NCBI GenBank assembly: GCA_937983065.1
Contig: CALKAL010000155.1
Location: forward strand, 1-18,467
Direction: 5' to 3'
Source of the DNA: an uncultured Bacillaceae bacterium
GTDB taxonomy: Bacteria > Bacillota > Bacilli > Bacillales > Alkalibacillaceae
DNA: 18,467 nucleotides
How positions within the stretch are numbered: position 1 is the stretch's first letter; each line of letters begins with the position of its first letter. The notes below the pieces were generated by a model, which saw nothing but the letters and a program-made list of their open reading frames with translations, made no database searches and was not told the origin of the DNA. Shown here piece by piece: positions 6,706-14,391 of the stretch. The position numbers and the translations under genes are program-made.

Positions 6706-7821
6706 ATGCAATCTAAGAGCTTAAGAGATACGTGGGTAGAAATAAACTTGAATCATATTAAACATAATATTAAAGAAATATTAAGCTTATATCAATCCGA
6801 TAAAAAAGTATATGCCGTCGTCAAAGCAGATGCTTACGGTTACGGAGATATAGAAGTTTCAAAAGCTGCAATTGAAGCCGGTGCTAAAGGGCTTGCTGTT
6901 GCCATTTTAGATGAGGCAATCCGATTAAGAGAGGTTTTTCCTGATATTCCGATTCTCGTTTTAGGATGGACGAGTCCACAGCATGCTAACTTAGCGGCAG
7001 AGCACGATATTACATTAACGATTTTTCAATTAGACTGGGTTAAAGAAGTGAAAGCCGTATTAAAGCATGAAAATTTACAAGTCCACTTAAAAATTGACAC
7101 AGGTATGGGGCGAATAGGTATAAGAAGTATTGAAGAGGCATATGATGTAATTACAGAATGCTCATCTTCCAACGTGAAAATTACAGGACTATATACCCAT
7201 CTAGCAACGGCTGATCATGAAAAATCAGATTATGTTCACTACCAAATCTCAGCTTTCAAAGATTACGTAAAAGAAATTGAGTCCATGTTACCTACACCTG
7301 TTGAAAAGCATATCGGAAACTCAGCCGCATCAATCGTTTATTCAGAGGAGATGTTTGATGCGATTCGATTAGGATTAGGGATGTACGGATTGTACCCGAC
7401 TCATACAGTAAAAGATCGGGCAACGATTGAACTGAAGCCTTCTTTTTCCCTTTATAGTCGACTCATCCATGTTAAACAAGTGAAAAAAGGCGATTACATT
7501 AGTTATTCGCAAACTTATCAAGCTGAGGAAGATGAGTGGATTGGAACGATTCCAATCGGTTATGGTGATGGATTACCTCGAAGACTGCAAAACTTCCAAG
7601 TGTTAATTAATGGGGAAAAAGCAACAATTGTCGGGCGAATTTGTATGGACCAAACGATGGTTAAACTAAAGAAACCATATAAAATCGGAACAAAAGTAAC
7701 GTTTATCGGGCAAGATCAAAATGAACAAATTACGATGGAAGAAATGGCGGAGTACTTAGGAACAATTCCGTATGAAGTTTCTTGTCACATTAGTAAAAGA
7801 GTTCCGCGAATATATACCTAA
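6706..7821 (+). CDS. alr: alanine racemase
   Basis: A 371-residue PLP enzyme that interconverts L- and D-alanine, supplying D-Ala for peptidoglycan. The N-terminal barrel carries the PLP lysine in AVVKADAYGYG (K40). The C-terminal part carries ISYSQTYQ and IPIGYGDGLPRR, the region of the catalytic tyrosine and the phosphate-binding residues, and GRICMDQTMV. The start at 6706 follows AAGAGGG by 8 bp and gives the usual length; an ATG 57 bp upstream would add residues encoded by the promoter. No terminator is seen between it and mazEF, so some readthrough is possible. Confidence 0.97.
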   Translation: MQSKSLRDTWVEINLNHIKHNIKEILSLYQSDKKVYAVVKADAYGYGDIEVSKAAIEAGAKGLAVAILDEAIRLREVFPDIPILVLGWTSPQHANLAAEHDITLTIFQLDWVKEVKAVLKHENLQVHLKIDTGMGRIGIRSIEEAYDVITECSSSNVKITGLYTHLATADHEKSDYVHYQISAFKDYVKEIESMLPTPVEKHIGNSAASIVYSEEMFDAIRLGLGMYGLYPTHTVKDRATIELKPSFSLYSRLIHVKQVKKGDYISYSQTYQAEEDEWIGTIPIGYGDGLPRRLQNFQVLINGEKATIVGRICMDQTMVKLKKPYKIGTKVTFIGQDQNEQITMEEMAEYLGTIPYEVSCHISKRVPRIYT

Positions 7822-7889
7822 TGTTTAGACAAAATAGGACAAAAACTAACAATATATAATTTTTTCCATGACTTTTTTCTTAAAATGCC

Positions 7890-7918
7890 TTTACGCTTAT
7901 AGGAGATAATGCTATGAT
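7890..7918 (+). promoter_or_regulatory. sigma-A promoter for ndoAI-ndoA
   Basis: TTTACG (7890-7895), 17 bp, then TATGAT (7913-7918) preceded by TGC, giving an extended -10. It lies 45 bp before the antitoxin start. No clear antitoxin operator palindrome was recognised over it. Confidence 0.5.
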
Positions 7919-7962
7919 GTCTTTATAGATTTATTGTCCGTAACAATGCTGGGGGTGTAGGG

Positions 7963-8241
7963 ATGTCAAACACGACAAAGGAAATCGTAATCAAACTACC
8001 TATTTCTTTATTAAATGATTGTGATGATTTAGTAGAGGACCAGAAAGAAATGGATTTAAACAAGCTAATATTACAAGCGGTAAATCAGTACGTTCAAGAT
8101 GAGAAGAAACGTAAGATTAAAGAAACGATGCGCCGTGGTTATGTTGAAATGAGAAATATCAACTTAGGAATTGCATCTGAGGCTTTTCAAGCTGAAGAGG
8201 AGGCCGAAACCACTCTTGAGCGCTTAGTGAGTGGGGTGTAA
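7963..8241 (+). CDS. ndoAI: antitoxin NdoAI (MazE-type)
   Basis: A 92-residue antitoxin close to the B. subtilis NdoAI length. The N-terminal 45 or so residues (EIVIKLPISLLNDCDDLV, then LNKLILQAVNQYV) have ribbon-helix-helix character and would dimerise and bind DNA. The acidic C-terminal tail (EAFQAEEEAETTLERL) would wrap the toxin and block its RNA site. It starts after GGGGGTG and ends 5 bp before the toxin, an order that ensures antitoxin is made first. It lies directly ahead of the rsb genes, as in B. subtilis. Confidence 0.93.
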   Translation: MSNTTKEIVIKLPISLLNDCDDLVEDQKEMDLNKLILQAVNQYVQDEKKRKIKETMRRGYVEMRNINLGIASEAFQAEEEAETTLERLVSGV

Positions 8242-8246
8242 TTAAT

Positions 8247-8597
8247 TTGTACGTTAAACGAGGCGACGTCTATTATGCTGACTTAACACCAGTTGTTGGA
8301 TCAGAACAAGGCGGTGTTCGCCCAGTACTAATCATTCAAAATAATATCGGAAATCGGTTCAGTCCAACAGTAATCGTCGCTGCGATAACGGCTCAAATCC
8401 AAAAGGCGAAGCTACCGACACATGTCGAAATTGATGCGAGCACCTACGATTTCGAGCGGGATTCGGTCGTATTATTAGAACAAATACGGACGATAGATAA
8501 ACAACGGTTAACTGATAAAATCACAACCCTCGACGATGAGCTTATGGACAAAGTAAACGAAGCGTTACAAATAAGTCTTGGGTTAGTTGATATTTAA
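8247..8597 (+). CDS. ndoA: endoribonuclease toxin NdoA (MazF)
   Basis: A 116-residue mRNA interferase of exactly the B. subtilis EndoA length, whose B. subtilis orthologue cuts RNA at UACAU. The start VKRGDVYYADLTPVVGSEQG is the family signature; R25 and T48 occupy the catalytic positions. The DSVVLLEQIRTID segment is also conserved. Translation begins at TTG (8247) after GGGGTG with 9 bp spacing; the orthologue also uses TTG, which keeps toxin synthesis below that of the antitoxin. A terminator follows, which would separate it from rsbR. Confidence 0.96.
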   Translation: MYVKRGDVYYADLTPVVGSEQGGVRPVLIIQNNIGNRFSPTVIVAAITAQIQKAKLPTHVEIDASTYDFERDSVVLLEQIRTIDKQRLTDKITTLDDELMDKVNEALQISLGLVDI

Positions 8598-8624
8598 TAA
8601 AATATATTAATAATTTAAAATTAT

Positions 8625-8658
8625 AACAAGTGGTGAGTTTGAAGCCGCTTGTTTTTTT
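8625..8658 (+). terminator. intrinsic terminator after ndoA
   Basis: ACAAGTGGT (8626-8634) pairs with GCCGCTTGT (8644-8652), two of the nine pairs being G-U, followed by a run of T's to 8658. It would stop transcripts from mazEF before the 177-bp gap ahead of rsbR. Confidence 0.82.
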
Positions 8659-8835
8659 GTTTTTATTTATATTTTTAAGATTAGCTATTCTAAAATAGTT
8701 ATTTTGTTCGATATGAAAATATGACGTTATAAGCTATAAATCTACATAATATAAATTAATTCTGAAAAATGTGGAAACAAATAATGAATCATGTTAAGTT
8801 GATTATAGTAATTAGGGTTTAGAGGAGGATTTCTT

Positions 8836-9711
8836 ATGGATGAAAAGCATAAACAAATACTAGTTGAAAATAGTGATGAAATTATTCGGAAGTGGATGGA
8901 GCAAGTTAACGATGGTAAAGTGAAGGAATATAGTTCGACGATTTCAAATGATGTAATCGAACAGATGAACCGGGAATTTATTAATATTATATTTTCAAGT
9001 TTAGATGATGACATAGAAAAAACGAATGAAAAATTAAACGGTTTTTCAAAACAAGTCGTTAATCTCGGCTGGCCATTAGCTTACTTAACAGAAGGAATGC
9101 AAGCGATTCGTGCAATAGCATTAAACGAAATTTTAGAAGAATTTAACATTGATAATAAAAATGAGTTTCTCCGGATGATGGAATTGGTCAACGGCTGGGT
9201 TGATCCGATTAAAACTCGTTTAATTAACGAGTATTCAAATAATTGGACGAACATTATTTCTTTACAAAAAGTTGCGCTTCAAGAATTATCCGCGCCATTA
9301 ATTCCTGTTACTGAAGGAATTACGATTATGCCTCTTGTAGGTACGATAGATACAGAAAGAGCTAAATTAATTATGGAAAATTTACTCAACGGGGTTATTA
9401 AACACCGGGCTGAAGTTGTTTTAATCGATATAACGGGGGTACCTGTTGTCGATACAATGGTTGCCCATCATATTATTCAAGCAGCCGAAGCAGTGAGATT
9501 GATAGGCTCTCAATGTATTTTAGTAGGTATTCGACCAGAAATTGCCCAAACAATCGTTAATCTAGGGATTGATTTATTAAACTTCCCAACGAAAAACTCT
9601 CTCGCCAAAGGATTCGAATCCGCCCTTGAAATGATGGGTAAAAAAGTTATTTCAACGAGCGATAAAGACGAAGTGATAGAAAATATAATTCGCTCAATTA
9701 ATAAGGAGTGA
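8836..9711 (+). CDS. rsbR: stressosome co-antagonist RsbR
   Basis: A 291-residue protein. Residues 1-145 form the variable non-haem-globin-like sensor half and residues 155-275 a highly conserved STAS domain. T173 (in GTIDTERAK) and T207 (in VVDTMVA) are 34 residues apart and match the B. subtilis threonines T171 and T205 that RsbT phosphorylates. With RsbS it builds the cytoplasmic stressosome that traps RsbT. It is longer than the 274-residue RsbRA, mainly by a charged C-terminal tail. Strong GAGGAGG before the ATG. The 177-bp upstream gap offers possible sigma-A boxes (ATGACG 8721-8726 with CATAAT 8745-8750), not convincing. The stop is 5 bp before rsbS. Confidence 0.96.
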   Translation: MDEKHKQILVENSDEIIRKWMEQVNDGKVKEYSSTISNDVIEQMNREFINIIFSSLDDDIEKTNEKLNGFSKQVVNLGWPLAYLTEGMQAIRAIALNEILEEFNIDNKNEFLRMMELVNGWVDPIKTRLINEYSNNWTNIISLQKVALQELSAPLIPVTEGITIMPLVGTIDTERAKLIMENLLNGVIKHRAEVVLIDITGVPVVDTMVAHHIIQAAEAVRLIGSQCILVGIRPEIAQTIVNLGIDLLNFPTKNSLAKGFESALEMMGKKVISTSDKDEVIENIIRSINKE

Positions 9712-9716
9712 ATGTA

Positions 9717-10076
9717 TTGAGAATTCCTATTTTAAAATTACATGAATATTTACTCGTTTCAGTTCAAGTCGAGCTAGATGATCAAACAGCGATTAAATTT
9801 CAGGAAGATTTATTAAATAAAATTCATGAAACAGGTTCTATAGGTGTCGTTGTTGATTTAACATCAGTTGAAATTATCGATTCTTTTATTGCTAAAGTAC
9901 TAGGAGAAGTCGTTACGATGGCTGAATTAATGGGAGCAAAAGTTGTTTTCACAGGAATTCAGCCTGCCGTATCGATGACCTTAATAGATTTAGGGATTCA
10001 CTTATCTGAGGTACAAACAGCCTTAGACCTCGAACAAGGATTAGTTAAGTTAAGGCAAGAATTGGGGGAAAAGTGA
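9717..10076 (+). CDS. rsbS: stressosome antagonist RsbS
   Basis: A 119-residue single STAS-domain protein that binds and holds RsbT until phosphorylated. The key serine is S56 in IIDSFIAKVLGE, equal to S59 of B. subtilis RsbS after a three-residue shorter N-terminus. Translation is placed at TTG (9717) because AAGGAG (9703-9708) is spaced 8 bp from it and the protein then starts MRIPILKL, like its orthologue; a GTG at 9708 is part of the ribosome site itself. Its stop overlaps the rsbT start by one base, so the two are translationally coupled. Confidence 0.95.
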   Translation: MRIPILKLHEYLLVSVQVELDDQTAIKFQEDLLNKIHETGSIGVVVDLTSVEIIDSFIAKVLGEVVTMAELMGAKVVFTGIQPAVSMTLIDLGIHLSEVQTALDLEQGLVKLRQELGEK

Positions 10077-10477
10077 TGAAAGGAGCTTTAGCCAGTGTGC
10101 CTATCTCTAAGGAGTGGGATATTGTCGGAGCAAGACAAACAGGACGAAATATTGCCAAGCAAATAGGTTTTGGATCGGTTGATCAAGCACGAATTGCAAC
10201 AGCTATATCTGAATTAGCTAGAAATATTTATTTGTACGCTGGTATAGGTATTGTCTCCTTTGAAGTGCTAGAAGAACGGTCTATGATCGGTCTGAAAATT
10301 GTTGCGGAAGATGCTGGTCCAGGGATAAATGATATCGGAAAAGCAATGCAAGATGGTTTTTCGACATCTGGAGGATTAGGTGCGGGACTACCTGGTGTGA
10401 AACGATTGATGGATCGATTTGACATTATGTCTTCTAATCAAGGAACGAAAATTATCGTTGTGAAGTGGCTGCGATAG
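10076..10477 (+). CDS. rsbT: switch protein/serine-threonine kinase RsbT
   Basis: A 133-residue GHKL-fold kinase, the B. subtilis length. The N-box is ELARNIYLYAG (N50), followed by EDAGPGI (D79) and the lid motif GLGAGLPGVKR (100-110). After stress it phosphorylates RsbS and RsbR, leaves the stressosome and activates RsbU. The start is ATG 10076, sharing one base with the rsbS stop (TGATG), after a GGGGG ribosome site; the overlapping GTG at 10073 is less likely. Coupled translation with rsbS should keep kinase and antagonist in balance. Confidence 0.96.
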   Translation: MKGALASVPISKEWDIVGARQTGRNIAKQIGFGSVDQARIATAISELARNIYLYAGIGIVSFEVLEERSMIGLKIVAEDAGPGINDIGKAMQDGFSTSGGLGAGLPGVKRLMDRFDIMSSNQGTKIIVVKWLR

Positions 10478-10495
10478 AAGAGGGGTGTATCAAAC

Positions 10496-11503
10496 TTGAG
10501 CATCGCCAAAAGTAGCGACAACTATAAAGATTTATTATTAAAATATGTTGAAACGAATGATGAAGAAGTATTATATCAAGCAGAAAAACTAAGTAAAAGC
10601 GCCATTCAAAACAATATTCCCCCTGAGGAAATTGTTAATATTCATTATCAAGCTATTAAAGAGGTTTTTCCAAATTTAGATAAAAAGCTAAAAGACTCGT
10701 TCTATTTTTTAATAGAAACGATGATTTCTTACGGCTTAGCCCATAAAGAATATGAAGTTTTACGAGAAAAACAAATCGAACTCCGATCTGAAATCGAAAT
10801 CGCAGCAAATATGCAAAATACATTATTACGTACGACGATCCCTAAATACCCGTCGTTAGATATCGGGGCGAAATCCGTACCAGCAAAAATAATGAATGGT
10901 GATTACTATCATTTTGTGCAAGACAATGATGACAATATCGGAATTGCGATTGCTGATGTAAGTGGGAAAGGAATACCAGCCGCATTTTGTATGTCGATGA
11001 TTAAATATGCGATGGAAAGTTTTCCGACGCATCAAATGTATCCTGATGCCATATTAGAAATGTTAAATCGGATTGTCATTCGAAACGTTGATCCAGGGAT
11101 GTTTGTAACGATGTTTTATGGATTATATGACGTTTTGAACAATCAATTTTACTATTCAACGGCGGGTCATGAGCCAGGTTTAATTTATCGAAAGAGAACC
11201 GATAGCTTTGAAGATATTGACGCGAGAGGTCTCTTATTAGGTGTGGAAAAAGATGTTCAATATGTACAATATGAAACGCAGCTTAATGTAGGTGATTTAA
11301 TTATATTATTTACAGACGGTGTAACAGAGTGTCGCATCGGTGAACGTTTCATTACGAGGGAAGAAATTATCGAAGTCATTCATGAGCATATCCATTTACC
11401 CGCAGAAGAAGTAGTTGAAAATGTTTATAAATATTTCGAACGTATGCAAAACTTTAATTTCTGTGATGATTTTACGTTCATCATTATGAAAAGAACTCAA
11501 TAA
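10496..11503 (+). CDS. rsbU: PP2C-type phosphatase RsbU
   Basis: A 335-residue phosphatase of the B. subtilis length. Residues 1-85 are the helical RsbT-binding domain, a short linker helix follows (SEIEIAANMQ, 98-107), then the PP2C/SpoIIE catalytic domain. Metal ligands are visible in NGDYYHF (D136), IADVSGKG (D154), LFTDGVTEC and the terminal DDFTFIIM. With RsbT bound it dephosphorylates RsbV. It starts at TTG (10496) after GAGGGGTG, 18 bp behind rsbT. The sigma-B promoter for the downstream half of the operon begins 3 bp after its stop. Confidence 0.96.
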   Translation: MSIAKSSDNYKDLLLKYVETNDEEVLYQAEKLSKSAIQNNIPPEEIVNIHYQAIKEVFPNLDKKLKDSFYFLIETMISYGLAHKEYEVLREKQIELRSEIEIAANMQNTLLRTTIPKYPSLDIGAKSVPAKIMNGDYYHFVQDNDDNIGIAIADVSGKGIPAAFCMSMIKYAMESFPTHQMYPDAILEMLNRIVIRNVDPGMFVTMFYGLYDVLNNQFYYSTAGHEPGLIYRKRTDSFEDIDARGLLLGVEKDVQYVQYETQLNVGDLIILFTDGVTECRIGERFITREEIIEVIHEHIHLPAEEVVENVYKYFERMQNFNFCDDFTFIIMKRTQ

Positions 11504-11506
11504 TAT

Positions 11507-11532
11507 GTTTCACTTTTTCGTATAATGGGTAT
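11507..11532 (+). promoter_or_regulatory. sigma-B autoregulatory promoter before rsbV
   Basis: GTTTCA (11507-11512), a 14-bp spacer and GGGTAT (11527-11532). It sits between rsbU and rsbV, exactly where B. subtilis has its sigma-B-dependent promoter, so active SigB raises rsbV-rsbW-sigB-rsbX and here the NTF2-like gene as well. The -35 differs from consensus at one base. Confidence 0.85.
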
Positions 11533-11566
11533 ATGTTTATTGATTATTTTATTGGGAGGGACGACG

Positions 11567-11896
11567 ATGAATTTACATATTGACACTTTTGTTGAAAATA
11601 AAGAAACTGTACTTAAACTTTCAGGGGAAATTGATGCTCATACAGCTCCAAAACTGAAGACGACATTATTAGAGCTTCTCAGTGAGGAAAATAATAATGT
11701 AGTCGTTGATTTAGAAGAAGTGAGCTATATGGATAGTACGGGTTTAGGAGTTTTTATTAGCGCACTAAAACAATCAAAAGATCAAAATAGCTCGTTCAAG
11801 CTTATTAACTTACAAGAAAACGTATACCGATTATTTAACATTACAGGCTTAGATGAAGTGATTCATATTGTGAACAATGTACGGGGTGGGGAATAA
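11567..11896 (+). CDS. rsbV: anti-anti-sigma factor RsbV
   Basis: A 109-residue STAS protein, the B. subtilis length. The phosphorylation site is S57 in MDSTGLGVF. Unphosphorylated RsbV binds RsbW and frees SigB; RsbW phosphorylates it to switch it off and RsbU reverses this. The ATG at 11567 follows GGGAGGGACG and gives the standard N-terminus MNLHIDTF; an in-frame upstream start would lie in the promoter. The stop overlaps the rsbW start (TAATG). Confidence 0.97.
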   Translation: MNLHIDTFVENKETVLKLSGEIDAHTAPKLKTTLLELLSEENNNVVVDLEEVSYMDSTGLGVFISALKQSKDQNSSFKLINLQENVYRLFNITGLDEVIHIVNNVRGGE

Positions 11897-12372
11897 TGTC
11901 AAAACCAGTTGATTATTTGGAAATGAAGCTTCCAGCGAAGGCAGAATATGTAGGTGTATTAAGGTTGACCGCCTCAGGGGTTGCTAATCGAATGGGGTTT
12001 TCGTATGAAGATATTGAGGATATAAAAGTCGCTATTTCTGAAGCAATTACAAATACAGTGAAGCATGCCTATTTCGATGAAGAAGCGGGTAAGGTCAGAG
12101 TCGGCTTTGGGATTTACAATGATCGTCTTGAAATCATGGTCGCTGATAATGGTGAAAGCTTTAATTTTAACCAAGTGAAAAAGGATATTGGTCCCCATGA
12201 TGAGAGTATGCCGATTGAACGAATGAAAGAAGGTGGATTTGGTCTTTTTCTTATTGAAGCGTTAATGGATCAAGTTGAAATAAACAATCAAAGTGGAGTC
12301 ATAGTTTTAATGACAAAGTTCCTAAACGAAGATGAGGTGGGCCGTCATGACGACCAAATCTCAACGATGTAA
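11896..12372 (+). CDS. rsbW: anti-sigma-B factor / serine kinase RsbW
   Basis: A 158-residue GHKL kinase (160 in B. subtilis) that either sequesters SigB or phosphorylates RsbV. Its Bergerat ATP fold shows the N-box EAITNTVKHAY (N53), the G1 box VADNGESF (D84, G86) and the G2 box EGGFGLFLIEALMD (from residue 112). It overlaps rsbV by one base and sigB by 26 bp; the sigB ribosome site lies inside its 3' end, so anti-sigma and sigma synthesis are coupled. Confidence 0.97.
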   Translation: MSKPVDYLEMKLPAKAEYVGVLRLTASGVANRMGFSYEDIEDIKVAISEAITNTVKHAYFDEEAGKVRVGFGIYNDRLEIMVADNGESFNFNQVKKDIGPHDESMPIERMKEGGFGLFLIEALMDQVEINNQSGVIVLMTKFLNEDEVGRHDDQISTM

Positions 12373-13135
12373 TAATGATGATGATATTTATCGACTGATC
12401 GAGATGCTTCAAGAAAATCCGGACGATGAACAAGTTTACGAAAAAATTATTTTAAAATATGAAAGGCTCGTTCATTCAATTGCTAAGAAATATACGAGAA
12501 ATTCAATTAATCATGAAGATTTATACCAAGTTGGCATGCTCGGTCTTATGGCCGCGATTAAACGATTTGATTTAACGTACGGGAAATCGTTTGAATCGTT
12601 TGCTGTTCCAACGATTATCGGGGAAATTAAACGATTTATTAGGGATAAAACTTGGAGCGTCCATGTGCCAAGAAGGATTAAAGAATTAGGCCCAAAAGTT
12701 AAACGAGCTAATGAAGAATTAACGCGCCAAAATCAAAAATCACCATCTGTCCAAGAAATCGCCACTTATTTAGATTTAAGTGAAGAAGAAGTATTAGAAG
12801 TCATGGAGATGACACAAAGCTACAATACTTTATCAACAGATTGGGATATTGAAGCGGACTCAGATGGAAATACAGTAACGATTATGGACCTTGTCGGTAA
12901 AAAAGAAGAAGGCTATGAAGAAGTTGACTACAAAATGTTTATTGAAAAATTACTCCCTATATTAAGTCCAAGGGAACAAGAAATTATTAAATATACGTTT
13001 TTTGAAAACTTAAGCCAAAAAGAGACAGGAAATCGCTTGGGTTTATCACAAATGCACGTATCTAGACTACAACGCCGAGCACTTCGGAAATTAAGAGAGG
13101 CAATCTCAGATGAAGACATGGAGGTTTTGTTTTGA
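12347..13135 (+). CDS. sigB: RNA polymerase sigma factor SigB
   Basis: A 262-residue group 3 sigma-70 factor that directs the general stress regulon. Region 2 lies at about 40-105, including the nearly invariant VPTIIGEIKRFIRDKTW; region 3 follows at about 105-185, with VHVPRRIKELGP. Region 4.2 is the helix-turn-helix around ETGNRLGLSQMHVSRLQRRA (226-245). The ATG at 12347 follows GAGGTGG by 6 bp; an upstream in-frame ATG at 12332 lies before that site. It overlaps rsbW by 26 bp and rsbX by 4 bp. Three or more matching promoters lie in the window. Confidence 0.97.
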   Translation: MTTKSQRCNNDDDIYRLIEMLQENPDDEQVYEKIILKYERLVHSIAKKYTRNSINHEDLYQVGMLGLMAAIKRFDLTYGKSFESFAVPTIIGEIKRFIRDKTWSVHVPRRIKELGPKVKRANEELTRQNQKSPSVQEIATYLDLSEEEVLEVMEMTQSYNTLSTDWDIEADSDGNTVTIMDLVGKKEEGYEEVDYKMFIEKLLPILSPREQEIIKYTFFENLSQKETGNRLGLSQMHVSRLQRRALRKLREAISDEDMEVLF

Positions 13136-13734
13136 TAGATCGTACGGGGAAGGTAGAGGTCCAAATTCTTCAAAAGATTAAAGACGGTAACGAAGTATGT
13201 GGGGACAGTTATTTTTATAGAGAAACAGACGAATTTTTCTTCTCTGCACTCGCTGACGGGCTTGGCAGTGGGAGAGTAGCCCTTGAATCATCGGAAACGG
13301 TTACCCGCATGGCAGAAAAACATATCGATGAGCCGTTAGATGTTATTTTGCAGAAATGTAATGAAGCGTTTATCGGCAGCAGAAAAAGGGGCTCTGTCGT
13401 CGGACTGTTACGGATAGATTTTCAAAAACAGACTTATTCGTTCGCTAATATTGGAAACATAAGTATGATTACTTTCTCTAATGGAGATGTTAAAAGAAAT
13501 ATCCCGTCACAAGGCTATTTACCGACATCGCGGAAAAAGTTTTCTATACACGAAAATTCTCTCAAAAATAATAGTACGTTTCTATTGTTTTCTGATGGAA
13601 TTAACGCCAGTCAATTAAAGCAGACATTTCAACAATCATGCTCGGTGACAGATACGATAAACGCGCTCAAGCAAAATGAAAATAACGACGATGCGACGTT
13701 AATTGCGATAACTTTTAAAAATGAAGAAGGTTAA
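13132..13734 (+). CDS. rsbX: stressosome-resetting phosphatase RsbX
   Basis: A 200-residue PP2C-type phosphatase (199 in B. subtilis) that removes phosphate from RsbS and RsbR and so ends signalling. Metal-binding aspartates are visible in CGDSYF (D25), LADGLGSG (D42), LLFSDGIN and the terminal NNDDATLIAI. It lacks the N-terminal RsbT-binding part of RsbU. It begins at TTG (13132), overlapping the sigB stop by 4 bp, with GGAGG 7 bp upstream. An NTF2-like gene follows after 4 bp. Confidence 0.95.
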   Translation: MIDRTGKVEVQILQKIKDGNEVCGDSYFYRETDEFFFSALADGLGSGRVALESSETVTRMAEKHIDEPLDVILQKCNEAFIGSRKRGSVVGLLRIDFQKQTYSFANIGNISMITFSNGDVKRNIPSQGYLPTSRKKFSIHENSLKNNSTFLLFSDGINASQLKQTFQQSCSVTDTINALKQNENNDDATLIAITFKNEEG

Positions 13735-13738
13735 TGTG

Positions 13739-14134
13739 ATGAATGAATTGAAATTAGTTATTCCGGAAGATTGTGGCAATTCACCAAAAAAGAATCAATT
13801 AAAAGAATTTAATATCGCGCTAATGAAACAAGATTGGCCGTTTATTTTAGAGCAAATAGCGGATAATATCGTCTGGCATATCGTCGGTGAAAAGAAGCTT
13901 GAAGGAAAAGACGCTTTTATTAATGCTGTGAAGAAAGAAAATATGCCTGCTATTCAACTAGAAATAAACGAAATTATTACCCACGGAAACGTTGCCTCAG
14001 TTAACGGCTCGGTTAAGTTAAAAAACAATAAACACATTGCGTTTTGTCATGTATATAAATTCGGGAGCTTTAAAAAAACAGCAAAGATTAAAGAGTGCAC
14101 TTCTTATTTCATTGAGTTGAAGGAAAAGAGGTAA
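13739..14134 (+). CDS. NTF2/SnoaL-like protein in the sigB operon
   Basis: A 131-residue protein. From about residue 24, FNIALMKQDWPFILEQIADNIVWHIVGEKKLEGKDAF (shown in parts: FNIALMKQDW, FILEQIADNIVW, GKDAF) has the helix-strand layout of NTF2/SnoaL-like domains, and the C-terminal half continues as the curved sheet (AFCHVYKF, IKECTSYFIEL). The VIPEDCGNSPKK start recalls a common Bacillus NTF2-like group. Such folds form small-molecule pockets; no catalytic residues can be assigned. The ATG follows AAGAAGG by 8 bp and lies 4 bp after rsbX, before a strong terminator, so it should be induced with the sigB operon. It is not part of the classic eight-gene operon. Confidence 0.8.
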   Translation: MNELKLVIPEDCGNSPKKNQLKEFNIALMKQDWPFILEQIADNIVWHIVGEKKLEGKDAFINAVKKENMPAIQLEINEIITHGNVASVNGSVKLKNNKHIAFCHVYKFGSFKKTAKIKECTSYFIELKEKR

Positions 14135-14197
14135 ATCGCGAGTACCATTCATTTAGGTGGATGATGTATTATTTCTCTTTATCTTAAAACATTAAAT

Positions 14198-14261
14198 AGC
14201 GCTTGGTTTGAGCTGATATTCTGTCATGGAATAGTAGATCAGTTTCGCCAAGCGCTTTTTT
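14198..14261 (+). terminator. terminator of the sigB operon
   Basis: AGCGCTTGG (14198-14206) pairs exactly with CCAAGCGCT (14248-14256), followed by six T's. Inside, CTGAT/ATCAG (14213-14217, 14238-14242) and ATTC/GAAT (14218-14221, 14229-14232) can also pair, giving an unusually long segmented hairpin. It ends the transcript after the NTF2-like gene. Confidence 0.88.
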
Positions 14262-14328
14262 GTTTAAAATCAATCATATAAGTAAATATGTTAAAGTAAT
14301 GAGTAGGATTGAACGCTACTTTTATTAT

Positions 14329-14357
14329 TTTACATTTTTAATTACAATAAATAAGAT
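14329..14357 (+). promoter_or_regulatory. candidate sigma-A promoter for tex
   Basis: TTTACA (14329-14334), 17 bp, then TAAGAT (14352-14357), 35 bp before the TTG start of tex and downstream of the sigB operon terminator. It is the best of several AT-rich possibilities. Confidence 0.4.
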
Positions 14358-14391
14358 AGTTGTATTGCTTTTTAAGTTAGGAGGAGTTTTT

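Noticed and set aside
8793..8820. Sigma-B-like promoter before rsbR (GTTAAG ... GGGTTT)
   Set aside because: Both boxes depart from consensus and the spacer is 16 bp; GGGTTT overlaps the leader next to the ribosome site.
9739..11578. UACAU sites (MazF target of B. subtilis) near the starts of rsbS and rsbV
   Set aside because: The pentamer is expected often by chance in AT-rich DNA, and no enrichment could be shown by eye.
14260..14391. 44-residue N-terminal extension of Tex
   Set aside because: It starts inside the sigB operon terminator, is translated from AT-rich leader DNA, and a strong GGAGGAG precedes TTG 14392.
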